Source: JBQTIU01 sp052387815
GTDB taxonomy: Bacteria > Pseudomonadota > Alphaproteobacteria > CACIAM-22H2
Assembly: GCA_052387815.1 (NCBI GenBank)
Contig: JBQTIU010000060.1
Span: 1-37,606, forward strand
Length of the DNA: 37,606 nucleotides
Reading direction: 5' to 3'
Shown here: positions 16,270 through 24,942 of the stretch, in pieces
Layout of the letters: each line of letters opens with the position of its first letter
How positions within the stretch are numbered: the first letter of the stretch is position 1
Made by a program: the position numbers and the translations under genes
Notes under the pieces: generated by a model
The model's input: only the letters and a program-made list of their open reading frames with translations
Told to the model about the DNA's origin: nothing
Database searches by the model: none

Positions 16270-17259
16270 TCACCGCCGGGCCGCCGTCATGCCCGGCTTG
16301 CGAGACAGGTTGTGGCTCGCCTCGATCACCCGCACCGTGCCGGTCTTCGAGCGCATGACGATCGAGTGGGTGGTGGCGCTGTCGGGTCCGCGCCGCACCC
16401 CGCGCAGCATCGAGCCATCGGTCACCCCGGTGGCCGCGAACATCACGTCGCCCCTGGCCAGCTCGAGGAGATCGTATTCCCGGTTCAAATCCTTGACGCC
16501 GAGGCGCCGGGCTCGCTGCCGCTCTTCCTCGTTGCGGAACAACAATCGCCCCTGCATCTGCCCGCCGATGCAGCGCAGCGCCGCCGCCGCCAGCACGCCC
16601 TCGGGCGCGCCGCCGCTGCCCATGTAGATGTCGACGCCGCTATCGGGCCGTGCGGTGGCGATGACCCCGCTCACGTCGCCGTCCGAGATCAGCATGATCC
16701 GCGCCTTGGCGGCGCGAACCTTGGCGATCAATTCGGCGTGGCGCGGCCGGTCGAGGATGCAGACGACGAGGTCCGCAACCTCGCACCTCTTGGCCCGCGC
16801 CAGCTCTTTCAAATTGGTCTTCGGATCGGCGTCGAGATCGACGAGCCCCGCGGGCAGGCCGCCCCCGACCGCGATCTTGTCCATGTAGACGTCCGGCGCG
16901 TTGAGGAAGCCGCCCTCCTCCGCCATGGCGATCACCGACAGCGCGTTGGCGCCGCCCTTGGCGGTGATGGTCGTGCCCTCGAGCGGGTCGAGCGCGATGT
17001 CGACCCGCGGGCCGGCGCCGTTGCCGACCTTCTCGCCGATATAGAGCATGGGGGCTTCGTCGCGCTCGCCCTCGCCGATCACCACCACCCCGTCGATGGA
17101 CAACCCGTTGAGCGCGCCGCGCATGGCGTCGACCGCCGCCTGGTCGGCCGCCTGCTCGTCGCCGCGGCCCATCAGGCGCGAGGCGGCCAGGGCCGTCGCC
17201 TCGGTGACCCGGACGACCTCGAGCGCCAAATTGCGGTCCATGGTCCGGCGCTCAGGCAT
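16270..17259 (-). CDS. glpX: Fructose-1,6-bisphosphatase class II (GlpX)
   Basis: The 329-residue cytosolic enzyme hydrolyses fructose 1,6-bisphosphate in gluconeogenesis or the Calvin cycle. Family motifs are intact: VVIGEGERDEAPMLYIGE near residue 60, the metal site ALDPLEGTT near residue 90, and ISDGDVSG near residue 190. Start ATG 17259 has GAGAGAG a few bases upstream; an in-frame ATG at 17241 is an alternative. It lies 28 bases after hom and is probably cotranscribed with it. No RuBisCO gene is in view, so a Calvin cycle role is not indicated. Confidence 0.95.
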   Translation of the reverse strand: MPERRTMDRNLALEVVRVTEATALAASRLMGRGDEQAADQAAVDAMRGALNGLSIDGVVVIGEGERDEAPMLYIGEKVGNGAGPRVDIALDPLEGTTITAKGGANALSVIAMAEEGGFLNAPDVYMDKIAVGGGLPAGLVDLDADPKTNLKELARAKRCEVADLVVCILDRPRHAELIAKVRAAKARIMLISDGDVSGVIATARPDSGVDIYMGSGGAPEGVLAAAALRCIGGQMQGRLLFRNEEERQRARRLGVKDLNREYDLLELARGDVMFAATGVTDGSMLRGVRRGPDSATTHSIVMRSKTGTVRVIEASHNLSRKPGMTAARR

Positions 17260-17287
17260 GGGGCTCTCTCGGCATCCGTTCGACGCG

Positions 17288-18580
17288 CTACAGGTCCTCG
17301 ATGCGGATCACGTGCGGCGGCTCGAGCACGCTCGACAGCCCCACGATCCGTCGCAAGGCCCGGTTCATCGCGGCTTCCTCCGCTTCGTGCGTGGTCAGCA
17401 CGACCGGGACCATTTTATCCGGGTGGCGGCCCCGCTGCAGCATGGATTCGAGCGACACCAGCTCGTCGCGCAACGCGGCGGTGACGTCGGCGATCACCCC
17501 CGGCCGGTCGACGACCATCAGGCGGATGTAATAGCGGCCGCGGTGCCGTTCCATCGGCGAAGACGGCAGCGCCGCGAGCTCGGCGGCCGGCACCGAGAAG
17601 GTGGGCACGCGGTGGCCGCGCGCCAGATCGATGAGATCGGCGAGGACGGCCGATGCCGTCGGCCCGGCCCCGGCACCGCGGCCCTCGAAGACCGTGTTGC
17701 CGACGAAATCCCCTTCGGCGACGACCGCGTTCAAGACGTCCTCGACATGGGCGATGGGGGCGTCGATCGGCACCATGCAGGGATGGACGCGCTGCTCGAG
17801 CCCGTGCGCGGTGAGCCGCGCGACGCCCAGAAGCTTGATGCGGAAGCCTAGCTCCTCCGCGTACTGGAAATCGAGCGGCGCCACGCGCGGGATGCCCTCG
17901 ATATGGACGCCCTCGAGATCGATCTCCGCCCCGAACGCCAGGCCGGCGAGGATCGCCAGCTTGTGCGCGGCATCGATGCCGTCGACATCGATGCTGGGAT
18001 CGGCCTCGGCATAGCCGAGCCTCTGGGCCTCGGCGAGGACGTCGTCGAAGGCGCGGCCGGTCTTGCGCATGTTCGAGAGGATGTAATTGCAGGTGCCGTT
18101 GAGGATGCCGTAGACGCGCGAGATGCGGTTCGCGGCCAGGCCCTCGCGCAACGCCTTGATGATCGGGATGCCCCCGGCCACCGCCGCCTCGCAGGCGAGC
18201 GAGACGCCGGCCGTTTCGGCGGCGCGCGCCAGCGCCGTGCCGTGGACGGCAAGCAGCGCCTTGTTCGCGGTCACCACGTGCCGGCCGCGGGCGATGGCCG
18301 TCTCGCAGACGCGCTTAGCGATTCCCTCGGCGCCGCCGATCAGCTCGACGACGATCTCGGCGTCCGCCTCGCCGGCCATGCGCGCCGCGTCGTCGAACCA
18401 CTGGGCCTTGCCAAGGTCCACGCCCCGGTCGCGGCCGCGATCGCGCGCGCTCAGCGCGCTCGCCACGATTTCCCGGCCGCAGCGGCGCGCGATCAGCCCG
18501 CCGTTTTCGCCGATCAGCTTGAGGACGCCGGCGCCGACCGTGCCGAGCCCGGCGATCGCGATCTTGAGCGGCGGTCTCAA
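17288..18580 (-). CDS. hom: Homoserine dehydrogenase
   Basis: The 430-residue NAD(P)-dependent enzyme reduces aspartate semialdehyde to homoserine, the branch point to threonine and methionine. Residues 6-18 form the Rossmann loop (IAIAGLGTVGAGVL). The catalytic domain includes GGIPIIKALREGLAANRI and the lysine/aspartate segment GYAEADPSIDVDGIDAAHK. A C-terminal ACT domain (about residues 350-425, YYIRLMVVDRPGVIADV) implies feedback control by an amino acid. The start is TTG at 18580, whose TTGA overlaps the stop codon of the aminotransferase gene, so translation is probably coupled. No in-frame ATG lies near the conserved N-terminus. Confidence 0.93.
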   Translation of the reverse strand: MRPPLKIAIAGLGTVGAGVLKLIGENGGLIARRCGREIVASALSARDRGRDRGVDLGKAQWFDDAARMAGEADAEIVVELIGGAEGIAKRVCETAIARGRHVVTANKALLAVHGTALARAAETAGVSLACEAAVAGGIPIIKALREGLAANRISRVYGILNGTCNYILSNMRKTGRAFDDVLAEAQRLGYAEADPSIDVDGIDAAHKLAILAGLAFGAEIDLEGVHIEGIPRVAPLDFQYAEELGFRIKLLGVARLTAHGLEQRVHPCMVPIDAPIAHVEDVLNAVVAEGDFVGNTVFEGRGAGAGPTASAVLADLIDLARGHRVPTFSVPAAELAALPSSPMERHRGRYYIRLMVVDRPGVIADVTAALRDELVSLESMLQRGRHPDKMVPVVLTTHEAEEAAMNRALRRIVGLSSVLEPPHVIRIEDL

Positions 18581-19821
18581 GAGGCGCGCGCGGTCTTGGC
18601 TCCCGGCCCCGGAACTTCGCGCGCGGGCGGAGAGTCCAGCCGGTCGGCAGCGCCGAGAAAGGCCTTGAGGTTGCGCACCGCCTGGCGGATGCGATGGGTG
18701 TTTTCGACCAGCGCCAGGCGCACATGCCCATCGCCGTATTCGCCGAAACCAAGGCCCGGCGACACGGCGACCTGCGCCTCGTTCAAGAGCAGCTTGGCGA
18801 ACCCAAGCGAGCCCAGCGCCGCACAGCGGGGCGGGATCGGCGCCCATGCGAACATCGAGGCCGGCGGGCTCGGCACCTGCCAGCCGGCCTGGGCCAGGCC
18901 GGCGATCAGCACGTCGCGGCGCTGGCGGTAGAGTTCGCGGAGGTCGCGCACGCAGTCCTGGCTGCCGTTGAGCGCCGCCGCCGCCGCGACTTGCACCGGC
19001 GTGAAGGCGCCATAGTCGAGATAGGATTTGATGCGCGCCAGCGCCGCCACCAGCTTGTTGTTGCCGGCGGCGAAGCCGACCCGCCAGCCGGGCATCGAAT
19101 AGGTCTTGCTCATCGAGGTGAACTCGATCGCGATGTCCTTGGCGCCCGGCACTTGCAGGATCGAAGGCGGCGGGTCGTCGAAATAGATCTCGGCATAGGC
19201 GAGGTCGGACAGGATCCAGATGCCGTGATGGCGGCAGATGTCGACGCATTCGCCGTAGAAGTCGAGGCCGACCACCTGGGCGGTCGGGTTGGACGGGAAG
19301 TTCAGCACGAGGGCCAAGGGCGAGGGCACCGAGTGCTTGACCGCGCGCTTGAGGTTGGCGAAGAAATCGTGCCCCTCGCCGATCGGGATATGGCGAATCG
19401 ACGCCCCGGCCATGATGAAGCCGTAGGGATGAATCGGGTAGCTCGGGTTGGGCACCAAGATGATGTCGCCGGGGCCGGTGATCGCCTGGGCGAGGTTGGC
19501 GAGCCCCTCCTTCGATCCCAGCGTGACGATGGTCTCGGTTTCGGAATCGATATCGACGTTGAATCGCCGCTGGTAATAAGCGGCATGCGCCTTGCGCAGG
19601 CCTGCAATCCCCCGCGACACCGAATAGCGGTGGGTGCGCGGATCGCGCACCGCCTCGACCAGCTTGTCGACGATATGCGGGGGCGTCGGCTGGTCGGGAT
19701 TGCCCATGCCGAGATCGACGATGTCGCGGCCGTCGGCGCGCGCCTTCGCCTTCATGGCGTTGACTTCGGCGAAGACGTAGGGCGGCAGGCGCCGGATGCG
19801 ATAGAAGTCTTCGTTGTCCAT
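18577..19821 (-). CDS. Class I/II aminotransferase (AlaC / LL-DAP aminotransferase-like)
   Basis: The 414-residue fold-type I PLP enzyme has the Schiff-base lysine Lys239 in SMSKTYSMPGWRVGF. Other cofactor contacts are Asn178 (FPSNPTA), Asp206 and Tyr209 (ILSDLAYAEI) and Arg247. It closely follows the AlaC pattern (valine-pyruvate or alanine transaminase), often labelled LL-diaminopimelate aminotransferase. The exact substrate cannot be decided from sequence alone. It directly precedes hom with a four-base overlap, so a role in aspartate-family amino-acid metabolism is plausible. ATG 19821 has GAAAG upstream. Confidence 0.9.
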   Translation of the reverse strand: MDNEDFYRIRRLPPYVFAEVNAMKAKARADGRDIVDLGMGNPDQPTPPHIVDKLVEAVRDPRTHRYSVSRGIAGLRKAHAAYYQRRFNVDIDSETETIVTLGSKEGLANLAQAITGPGDIILVPNPSYPIHPYGFIMAGASIRHIPIGEGHDFFANLKRAVKHSVPSPLALVLNFPSNPTAQVVGLDFYGECVDICRHHGIWILSDLAYAEIYFDDPPPSILQVPGAKDIAIEFTSMSKTYSMPGWRVGFAAGNNKLVAALARIKSYLDYGAFTPVQVAAAAALNGSQDCVRDLRELYRQRRDVLIAGLAQAGWQVPSPPASMFAWAPIPPRCAALGSLGFAKLLLNEAQVAVSPGLGFGEYGDGHVRLALVENTHRIRQAVRNLKAFLGAADRLDSPPAREVPGPGAKTARAS

Positions 19822-19900
19822 GACCGTCTTTCGATGGGGCGCGAGCTGGACTCCGGCTGGCGGCCACGCCCTCAGCAGGCTCTATCTAATTCCGCCGGCT

Positions 19901-20683
19901 CTAATAATCGACAAAAATCTCGACCCGCCGGTTGGCTGGCGCCCACGGGGGTTCGGCCGGCAGGGCGTCGGTGTCGCCGGCCGCCGCCAACCCGAGGCGC
20001 CCCTCGGGCAGGCCTAAGCGGCCGAGCTCGCGCCCCACGGCCTGCGCTCGCTCGGCGGCAATTCTGAGGTTGGCCGCCCGCCGGCGGACGGCATCCCCGG
20101 GCCCTGCATCCCGGCTCGCATGACCGACCACCCTGACCCTGGCATTGCCCGTCAACGCCAGCGAGGCGATCTCCGCGAGCACCTTGAGGTCGCCCTCGGC
20201 GAGGGCAGCAGAGTTGTATGCGAAGGTGAGGGTCGCCACATGGACCGACACGGCCGGGCCCGCCGGGCCTGCCGGGCCCGCCTGCGACTCGCGACCCGGC
20301 GCGGCGAGCGCCGGGGTGGCTGGTCGCGGCGGCGGACCGAGCTCCTCGCGGGCGCTCGCCAGATCGGCCGACAGGCGAGCGATCAATGCCTCGCGCTCGG
20401 CCCGCGGGGTGGCCGTGGGCGGCGGCGGCACGGTGGCCAGATTGGGATAGGGTCGGCCTTCGGCGGGCGGGGGCTCGACCTGGGTCGGCCTCGGCCCGCG
20501 CGGAGCGGCCCCGAACAACTCCGAGACCTGGTGCCCGGCGCCGCGAACCCACTCGATCGGATTATATTCAGGGGGGGTGTCCGCGCACGCCGCGATGACG
20601 GCCGCCGCCAGCGTCGCGCCGGTCCGCATGGCCCACATCCCGGGCGGCCGGGCAGAGGCGGCGATCGGTCGGCATCGAGTCAC
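19901..20683 (-). CDS. OmpA-family lipoprotein
   Basis: The product is about 260 residues. A lipoprotein signal ends in VIAAC (Cys33), after which EYNPIEWVRG leads into a proline-rich, probably unstructured region to about residue 140 (AGPAGPAGPA). The C-terminal OmpA/MotB-like domain (about 145-260) has the peptidoglycan-binding pattern VVGHASRDAG and NLRIAAERAQAV, ending NRRVEIFVDY. It is likely anchored in the outer membrane and contacts peptidoglycan. The GTG at 20683 has GAAGGG upstream, but ATG at 20638 or 20629 would give a more usual signal peptide. It diverges from phaC. The gap to the aminotransferase is 79 bases. Confidence 0.82.
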   Translation of the reverse strand: MTRCRPIAASARPPGMWAMRTGATLAAAVIAACADTPPEYNPIEWVRGAGHQVSELFGAAPRGPRPTQVEPPPAEGRPYPNLATVPPPPTATPRAEREALIARLSADLASAREELGPPPRPATPALAAPGRESQAGPAGPAGPAVSVHVATLTFAYNSAALAEGDLKVLAEIASLALTGNARVRVVGHASRDAGPGDAVRRRAANLRIAAERAQAVGRELGRLGLPEGRLGLAAAGDTDALPAEPPWAPANRRVEIFVDY

Positions 20684-20717
20684 GGGCGCCCTTCGGAAAA
20701 CCGGTTACCATGCCTAT

Positions 20718-20750
20718 TTGACTGTGAAAAGCCTGCGGGCATCGTATAAA
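20718..20750 (+). promoter_or_regulatory. AT-rich promoter-like patch upstream of phaC
   Basis: TTGACT (20718-20723) and TATAAA (20745-20750) are good separate matches to -35 and -10 boxes, but 21 bases lie between them, too many for a standard sigma70 promoter. TATAAA may be used with a weaker -35, or the elements may serve different promoters. They sit in the divergent gap between the lipoprotein gene and phaC. Confidence 0.25.
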
Positions 20751-20833
20751 GGCGGTCGGGGGTTGCTCCCCGCTCGACGGTCGCACAAGTCCTGCACCGG
20801 CTTGGTGTCCGATGGAAGCATAAGGTTTGCGCC

Positions 20834-22645
20834 ATGGCCGATCAACCCGCGCCCGAGGTCAAGCTGCCCGATCCGGTCGAAATGTCCCGGATGATGGCCA
20901 GCATCGCCGAGCAGAGCCAGCGGCTGGTCAGCGACTTCCTGTCCCGGCAAACAAGCGGCCAGCCTAGCTTCGGCCAGCCCAGCTTCGGGTTGTCCGATCC
21001 CTTGCATATCGGCCAGGCGTTCTTCGACATGACCGCCCGCATGATCGCCGACCCCGCCAGGCTCGTGCAAGCGCAGATCTCGCTGTGGAGCGATTACCTG
21101 GCGCTGTGGCAGACGACGGCCCGCCGGATGCTCGGCGAGCCGACCGAGCCGTTGATCGCGCCCTCCGCCGAGGACCGGCGGTTCAAGGATGCGCTGTGGG
21201 ACGAGAACTACATTTTCGATTACATCAAGCAGTCCTACCTGCTGAGCGCACGCTGGATCCAGTCGACCATCCGCGAGGTCGAAGGCCTCGACGAGAAGAC
21301 CGCCAAGAAGGTGGATTTCTACACCCGCCAGTTCGTCGACGCGATGGCGCCGAGCAATTTCGCCTTGACCAACCCCGAGGTGATCCGCACCACCTTCGAG
21401 ACCGGGGGCGAGAACCTGGTGAAGGGCCTGTCCAACTTGCTCGCCGACCTCGAGCGGGGCAAGGGCCAGCTGGCGATCAAGATGACCGACCTCGAGGCGT
21501 TCCAGGTTGGCCACAACATCGGCCTGACGCCGGGCAAGGTGGTCTATCAGACCGACCTCATGCAGCTCCTGCAATACGAGCCGTCGACCGCGACCCAGCA
21601 CCGCCGGCCGCTGTTGATCATTCCGCCCTGGATCAACAAGTTCTACATCCTCGATCTGCGCGCCAGGAACTCGTTCATCAAATGGGCGGTCGGCCAGGGC
21701 CACACGGTGTTCATCATCTCGTGGGTCAATCCCGACCGGAAGCTCGTCGCCAAGACCTTCGACGACTATCTCGTCGAGGGGCCGTTGGCGGCGCTCGAGG
21801 CGATCGAGGCGGCGACCGGCGAGCGCGAGGTCAACGCCATCGGCTACTGCCTCGGCGGCACGCTGCTCGCTTGCGCGCTCGCCCTCATGGCGGCGCGGGG
21901 CGATAATCGCTTCAAGAGCGCCACGTTCCTCGCCGCCATGGTCGATTTCGCCGAAGCCGGCGAGCTTTCGGTGTTCATCGACGAGGAACAGCTCGCCGCG
22001 CTCGAGGAGCGGATGAGCGAGAACGGCTATCTCGAAGGCCGCGACATGGCGACGACCTTCAACATGCTGCGCGCCAACGACCTGATCTGGTCGTTCGTCG
22101 TCAACAACTACCTGCTGGGCAAGGACCCCTTCCCCTTCGACCTCTTGTACTGGAATTCGGACTCGACCCGGATGCCGGCGGCGATGCACAGCTTCTATCT
22201 CCGCGAGATGTACCAGGAGAATCGGCTGTCCAAGGGCGAGGTCCGGCTGTTGGGCGAGCGCATCGACCTGACGCGGATCAAGGAGCCGGTCTTCATTCTT
22301 TCGACCCGCGAAGACCATATTGCGCCGTGGAAGTCGACGTTCGTGGCGACCCGCCTTTACAAGGGTCCGGTGCGCTTCGTCCTGTCGGCCTCGGGCCACA
22401 TTGCCGGGATCGTCAACCCGCCCGCCGACCGGAAGTATTGCTACTGGACGAACGACCGGATGGCGAAGACTCCCGAGGAATGGTTGGCGACAGCCGAACA
22501 GCACGCGGGTTCGTGGTGGTCCGAATGGGACCGCTGGATCCGGGATCACGCGGGCGGCGAGGCGCCGGCTCGCAAGCCTGGCGAGGGCCAGCTGGCGCCG
22601 ATCGAGGACGCGCCGGGTTCCTACGTCATGGTCAAGGCGAGCTGA
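20834..22645 (+). CDS. phaC: Class I poly(3-hydroxyalkanoate) synthase
   Basis: The 603-residue enzyme polymerises (R)-3-hydroxyacyl-CoA into PHA granules. The catalytic triad is visible: Cys339 in the lipase-like box GYCLGGT, Asp494 in STREDHIAPW and His522 in SASGHIAG. The length and the N-terminal domain of about 200 residues fit class I, which needs no PhaE or PhaR partner. A short direct repeat GQPSFGQPSFG (about residues 42-52) sits in the variable N-terminal part. No phaA, phaB or phasin gene is adjacent, so monomer supply is encoded elsewhere. AAGG lies upstream of the ATG. Confidence 0.96.
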   Translation: MADQPAPEVKLPDPVEMSRMMASIAEQSQRLVSDFLSRQTSGQPSFGQPSFGLSDPLHIGQAFFDMTARMIADPARLVQAQISLWSDYLALWQTTARRMLGEPTEPLIAPSAEDRRFKDALWDENYIFDYIKQSYLLSARWIQSTIREVEGLDEKTAKKVDFYTRQFVDAMAPSNFALTNPEVIRTTFETGGENLVKGLSNLLADLERGKGQLAIKMTDLEAFQVGHNIGLTPGKVVYQTDLMQLLQYEPSTATQHRRPLLIIPPWINKFYILDLRARNSFIKWAVGQGHTVFIISWVNPDRKLVAKTFDDYLVEGPLAALEAIEAATGEREVNAIGYCLGGTLLACALALMAARGDNRFKSATFLAAMVDFAEAGELSVFIDEEQLAALEERMSENGYLEGRDMATTFNMLRANDLIWSFVVNNYLLGKDPFPFDLLYWNSDSTRMPAAMHSFYLREMYQENRLSKGEVRLLGERIDLTRIKEPVFILSTREDHIAPWKSTFVATRLYKGPVRFVLSASGHIAGIVNPPADRKYCYWTNDRMAKTPEEWLATAEQHAGSWWSEWDRWIRDHAGGEAPARKPGEGQLAPIEDAPGSYVMVKAS

Positions 22646-22673
22646 CCCCCTAGCCGCTCGCCTCCCAGCCCGC

Positions 22674-23744
22674 TCAGGGAAACAGCGCCTCTTGCCCGAG
22701 GCCCGCGGTTTCGGGCAGGCCCATCATCAGGTTCATGTTCTGGATCGCCTGTCCCGAAGCGCCCTTGACCAGGTTGTCCTCGACCGAGAGGACGATCGCG
22801 CGGCCGGGCAGCCGATCGGCGAACACTCCGATCAGGCAGGCATTGGAGCCCCGCACGTGCCGCGTCGCCGGCACCGTGCCGGCGGGTACGATGCGCACGA
22901 AGGGCTCGTCGGCATAGCGCTCGGCGAGCCTCGCGCGCAGATCGGCCGGCTTGGTTCCGTTTGCGAGGCGCACATAGATGGTGGACAGGATGCCGCGGTT
23001 CATCGGCATGAGGTGCGGGGTGAAATTGACCGTGACCGGCCGGCCGGCGGCGCGGCTAAGACCCTGCTCGATCTCGGGCGCATGGCGGTGGCTGGCGATG
23101 GCATAGGCTTGAATGCCTTCCGAAACCTCGGCGAACAGGTTCTCCTCTTTGGCCGCCCGCCCTGCCCCGCTGACTCCGGATTTCGCATCGATGATGATGT
23201 CGTCGGCATCGATCCCGCCGGCCTCGATCAGCGGCACCAGCGGCAATTGGGCCGCTGAGGGATAACAGCCCGGGTTGGCGACCAGGCGCGCGCGCCTCAC
23301 CGCCTCGCGCGCCAGCTCGCTCAAGCCGTAGACCGCCTCTTTCTGGAGTTCGGGCGCGCGGTGGGGATGACCGTACCACTGGGCATAAAGCGCGACATCG
23401 GCGAGACGGAAATCGGCCGACAGATCGACAACCTTGAGCGTCCGGGGCAGGCCCGCGACCACGTCCTGGGTGGTGCCGTGCGGCAACGCGCAGAACACGA
23501 AATCGACCTTGGACCAGGCGGCATCCGCGATCTTGATCAGCGCCGGCAGCTTGAGGTGGCCGAGATGCGGGAACACTGTGCCCAGGGTCTGGCCGGCGTT
23601 GCGGTCGGCGGTCAGCAGGGTCATTTCGACCTGTGGATGGTGGGCGAGCAAGCGCACGAGCTCGGCGCCGGTGTAGCCGCTGGCGCCCACAATCCCCACC
23701 CGCACCCGGTTCGACGTCATTGCCATGATCTTGCTCCCGAACAT
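22674..23744 (-). CDS. argC: N-acetyl-gamma-glutamyl-phosphate reductase
   Basis: The roughly 356-residue enzyme carries out the third step of arginine synthesis, the NADPH reduction of N-acetylglutamyl phosphate to the semialdehyde. The NADP fold is VGIVGASGYTGAELVRLL and the catalytic cysteine is Cys160 in VANPGCYPSA. The HGTTQDVV and HRHAPEIEQ segments are also typical. Three in-frame ATGs (23744, 23726, 23720) compete as start; those nearer the fold would trim six to eight residues. It lies downstream of rpsI but behind a strong hairpin, so it may have its own promoter or be expressed by read-through. Confidence 0.95.
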   Translation of the reverse strand: MFGSKIMAMTSNRVRVGIVGASGYTGAELVRLLAHHPQVEMTLLTADRNAGQTLGTVFPHLGHLKLPALIKIADAAWSKVDFVFCALPHGTTQDVVAGLPRTLKVVDLSADFRLADVALYAQWYGHPHRAPELQKEAVYGLSELAREAVRRARLVANPGCYPSAAQLPLVPLIEAGGIDADDIIIDAKSGVSGAGRAAKEENLFAEVSEGIQAYAIASHRHAPEIEQGLSRAAGRPVTVNFTPHLMPMNRGILSTIYVRLANGTKPADLRARLAERYADEPFVRIVPAGTVPATRHVRGSNACLIGVFADRLPGRAIVLSVEDNLVKGASGQAIQNMNLMMGLPETAGLGQEALFP

Positions 23745-23774
23745 ACGCCGGCCAGTCGAGGAAGGCCAAGCGGC

Positions 23775-23805
23775 GCCAAGAAGGGCGTCCCGCCGCGGGA
23801 CGCCC
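23775..23805 (-). terminator. Intrinsic terminator after rpsI
   Basis: GGGCGTCCC (23783-23791), a five-base loop GCCGC and GGGACGCCC (23797-23805) form a perfect nine-pair GC stem. On the minus strand it is followed by TTCTTGG, a short T-rich run. It sits 32 bases past the rpsI stop codon and before argC, so it would end or attenuate the ribosomal protein transcript. Confidence 0.6.
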
Positions 23806-23836
23806 CGTCAAGCGACACCCCGCAAGGGCAGCAGAT

Positions 23837-24352
23837 TCAACGCTTCGAGAACTGGAAGCTGCGTCGCGCCTTGGCGCGGCCGTACTTCTTGCGCTCGACG
23901 ACGCGGCTGTCGCGGGTCAGGAAGCCGCCCGCCTTCAGGGGCGCGCGCAAACCCGGCTCGAAATAGGTGAGCGCCTTGCTGATCCCGTGGCGCACCGCCC
24001 CGGCCTGGCCGGACAGGCCGCCGCCGGTGACGGTGCACCAGACGTCGAACTGATCGGCGCGGTTGGTGAGCGCGAAGGGCTGGCGGAGCAGCATGCGGAG
24101 CACCGGGCGCGCGAAATACGCCTGGCCGTCGCGGCCGTTGACGGTGAACTTCCCGGACCCGAGCTTGAGCCAAACCCGCGCGATCGCGTTCTTGCGCTTG
24201 CCCGTCGCATAGGCCCGGCCCAGCGCGTCGCGCTGCGGCTCGGGCAGCGCCGGGGTCGCGGCTTCCGTCAAGCCTGCGGCCGCGGTCGCAGCCGCGAGGT
24301 CGGCGAGGCTGCGGGTCTGGGATACGGGCTTGTCGTTCTCCGCCATGATCAT
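23837..24352 (-). CDS. rpsI: 30S ribosomal protein S9
   Basis: The 171-residue product has the S9 core from about residue 47: AYATGKRKNAIARVWLK, then TVTGGGLSGQAGAVRHGISKAL and the basic tail RKKYGRAKARRSFQFSKR that contacts tRNA in the P site. Residues 1-45 are an alanine-rich extension that makes it longer than the ~130-residue E. coli protein; similar extensions are common in Alphaproteobacteria as I recall. Its ATG overlaps the rplM stop codon by four bases (ATGA), which implies coupled translation with L13. Confidence 0.97.
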   Translation of the reverse strand: MIMAENDKPVSQTRSLADLAAATAAAGLTEAATPALPEPQRDALGRAYATGKRKNAIARVWLKLGSGKFTVNGRDGQAYFARPVLRMLLRQPFALTNRADQFDVWCTVTGGGLSGQAGAVRHGISKALTYFEPGLRAPLKAGGFLTRDSRVVERKKYGRAKARRSFQFSKR

Positions 24353-24822
24353 CCGCTCCTCTTGTTCTTCGGATTGAGGCCGGCAACGTCGATCGGTTTC
24401 GGCTGCTGCGCCGCGTGGGGATGGTCGGGTCCGCCATAGACCTTGAGGTTGCGCATCTGGGCGCGGGCGAGCGGGCTGTCCTTTTTCATCATGCGCCGGA
24501 CCGCGTTCACCACCAGGCGCTCGGGGAACTTGCCCTCGAGCACGCGCTTGGGCGAGATCTCCTTGATCCCGCCGACATAGCCCGTATGCCAGTAAAACCG
24601 GCCCTCGGTCGTCTTGTTGCCGGTGAGACGGACCTTCTGGGCGTTGACGACGACGATGTTGTCCCCGCCATCGACATTGGGCGTGTAGGTCGGCTTATGC
24701 TTGCCCCTGAGCCGGGTGGCGAGGAAGGCGGCCAAGCGCCCGAGCACCACGCCCTCGGCGTCGATCACATACCATTGCTTGTCTTTGGCGGCGGCGGCGG
24801 CGGTCTGGGAAAAAGTTTTCAT
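24349..24822 (-). CDS. rplM: 50S ribosomal protein L13
   Basis: The 157-residue product is typical L13: WYVIDAEGVVLGRLAAFLATRLRGKHKP, then the motif GDNIVVVNAQKVRLTGNK and RMMKKDSPLARAQMRNLKVY. L13 is an early-assembly protein of the large subunit and binds 23S rRNA. It forms a two-gene operon with rpsI, as in most bacteria. A consensus-type promoter lies about 45-70 bases upstream. Confidence 0.97.
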   Translation of the reverse strand: MKTFSQTAAAAAKDKQWYVIDAEGVVLGRLAAFLATRLRGKHKPTYTPNVDGGDNIVVVNAQKVRLTGNKTTEGRFYWHTGYVGGIKEISPKRVLEGKFPERLVVNAVRRMMKKDSPLARAQMRNLKVYGGPDHPHAAQQPKPIDVAGLNPKNKRSG

Positions 24823-24865
24823 GGCGGCACCGATGCGAGGTGGGAGCCCCGGTCAAGGGCGGCGG

Positions 24866-24894
24866 AGTATCGGCATGGCCCCCACGTCTGTCAA
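24866..24894 (-). promoter_or_regulatory. Sigma70 promoter of rplM-rpsI
   Basis: On the minus strand a perfect -35 TTGACA (24894-24889) is followed after exactly 17 bases by GATACT (24871-24866), four of six -10 bases. Transcription would begin near 24859, giving a leader of about 37 bases before the rplM ATG at 24822. It is the best-matching promoter noticed in the window, fitting a highly expressed operon. Confidence 0.65.
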
Positions 24895-24942
24895 CGCGAA
24901 AATTCCCTGAAAAATCAAAGGTATTAGCGACGCGGTTCCACC

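Noticed and set aside
18581..19867. N-terminal extension of the hom frame
   Set aside because: The extension is an out-of-frame reading of the aminotransferase gene; the homoserine dehydrogenase fold starts right at 18580.
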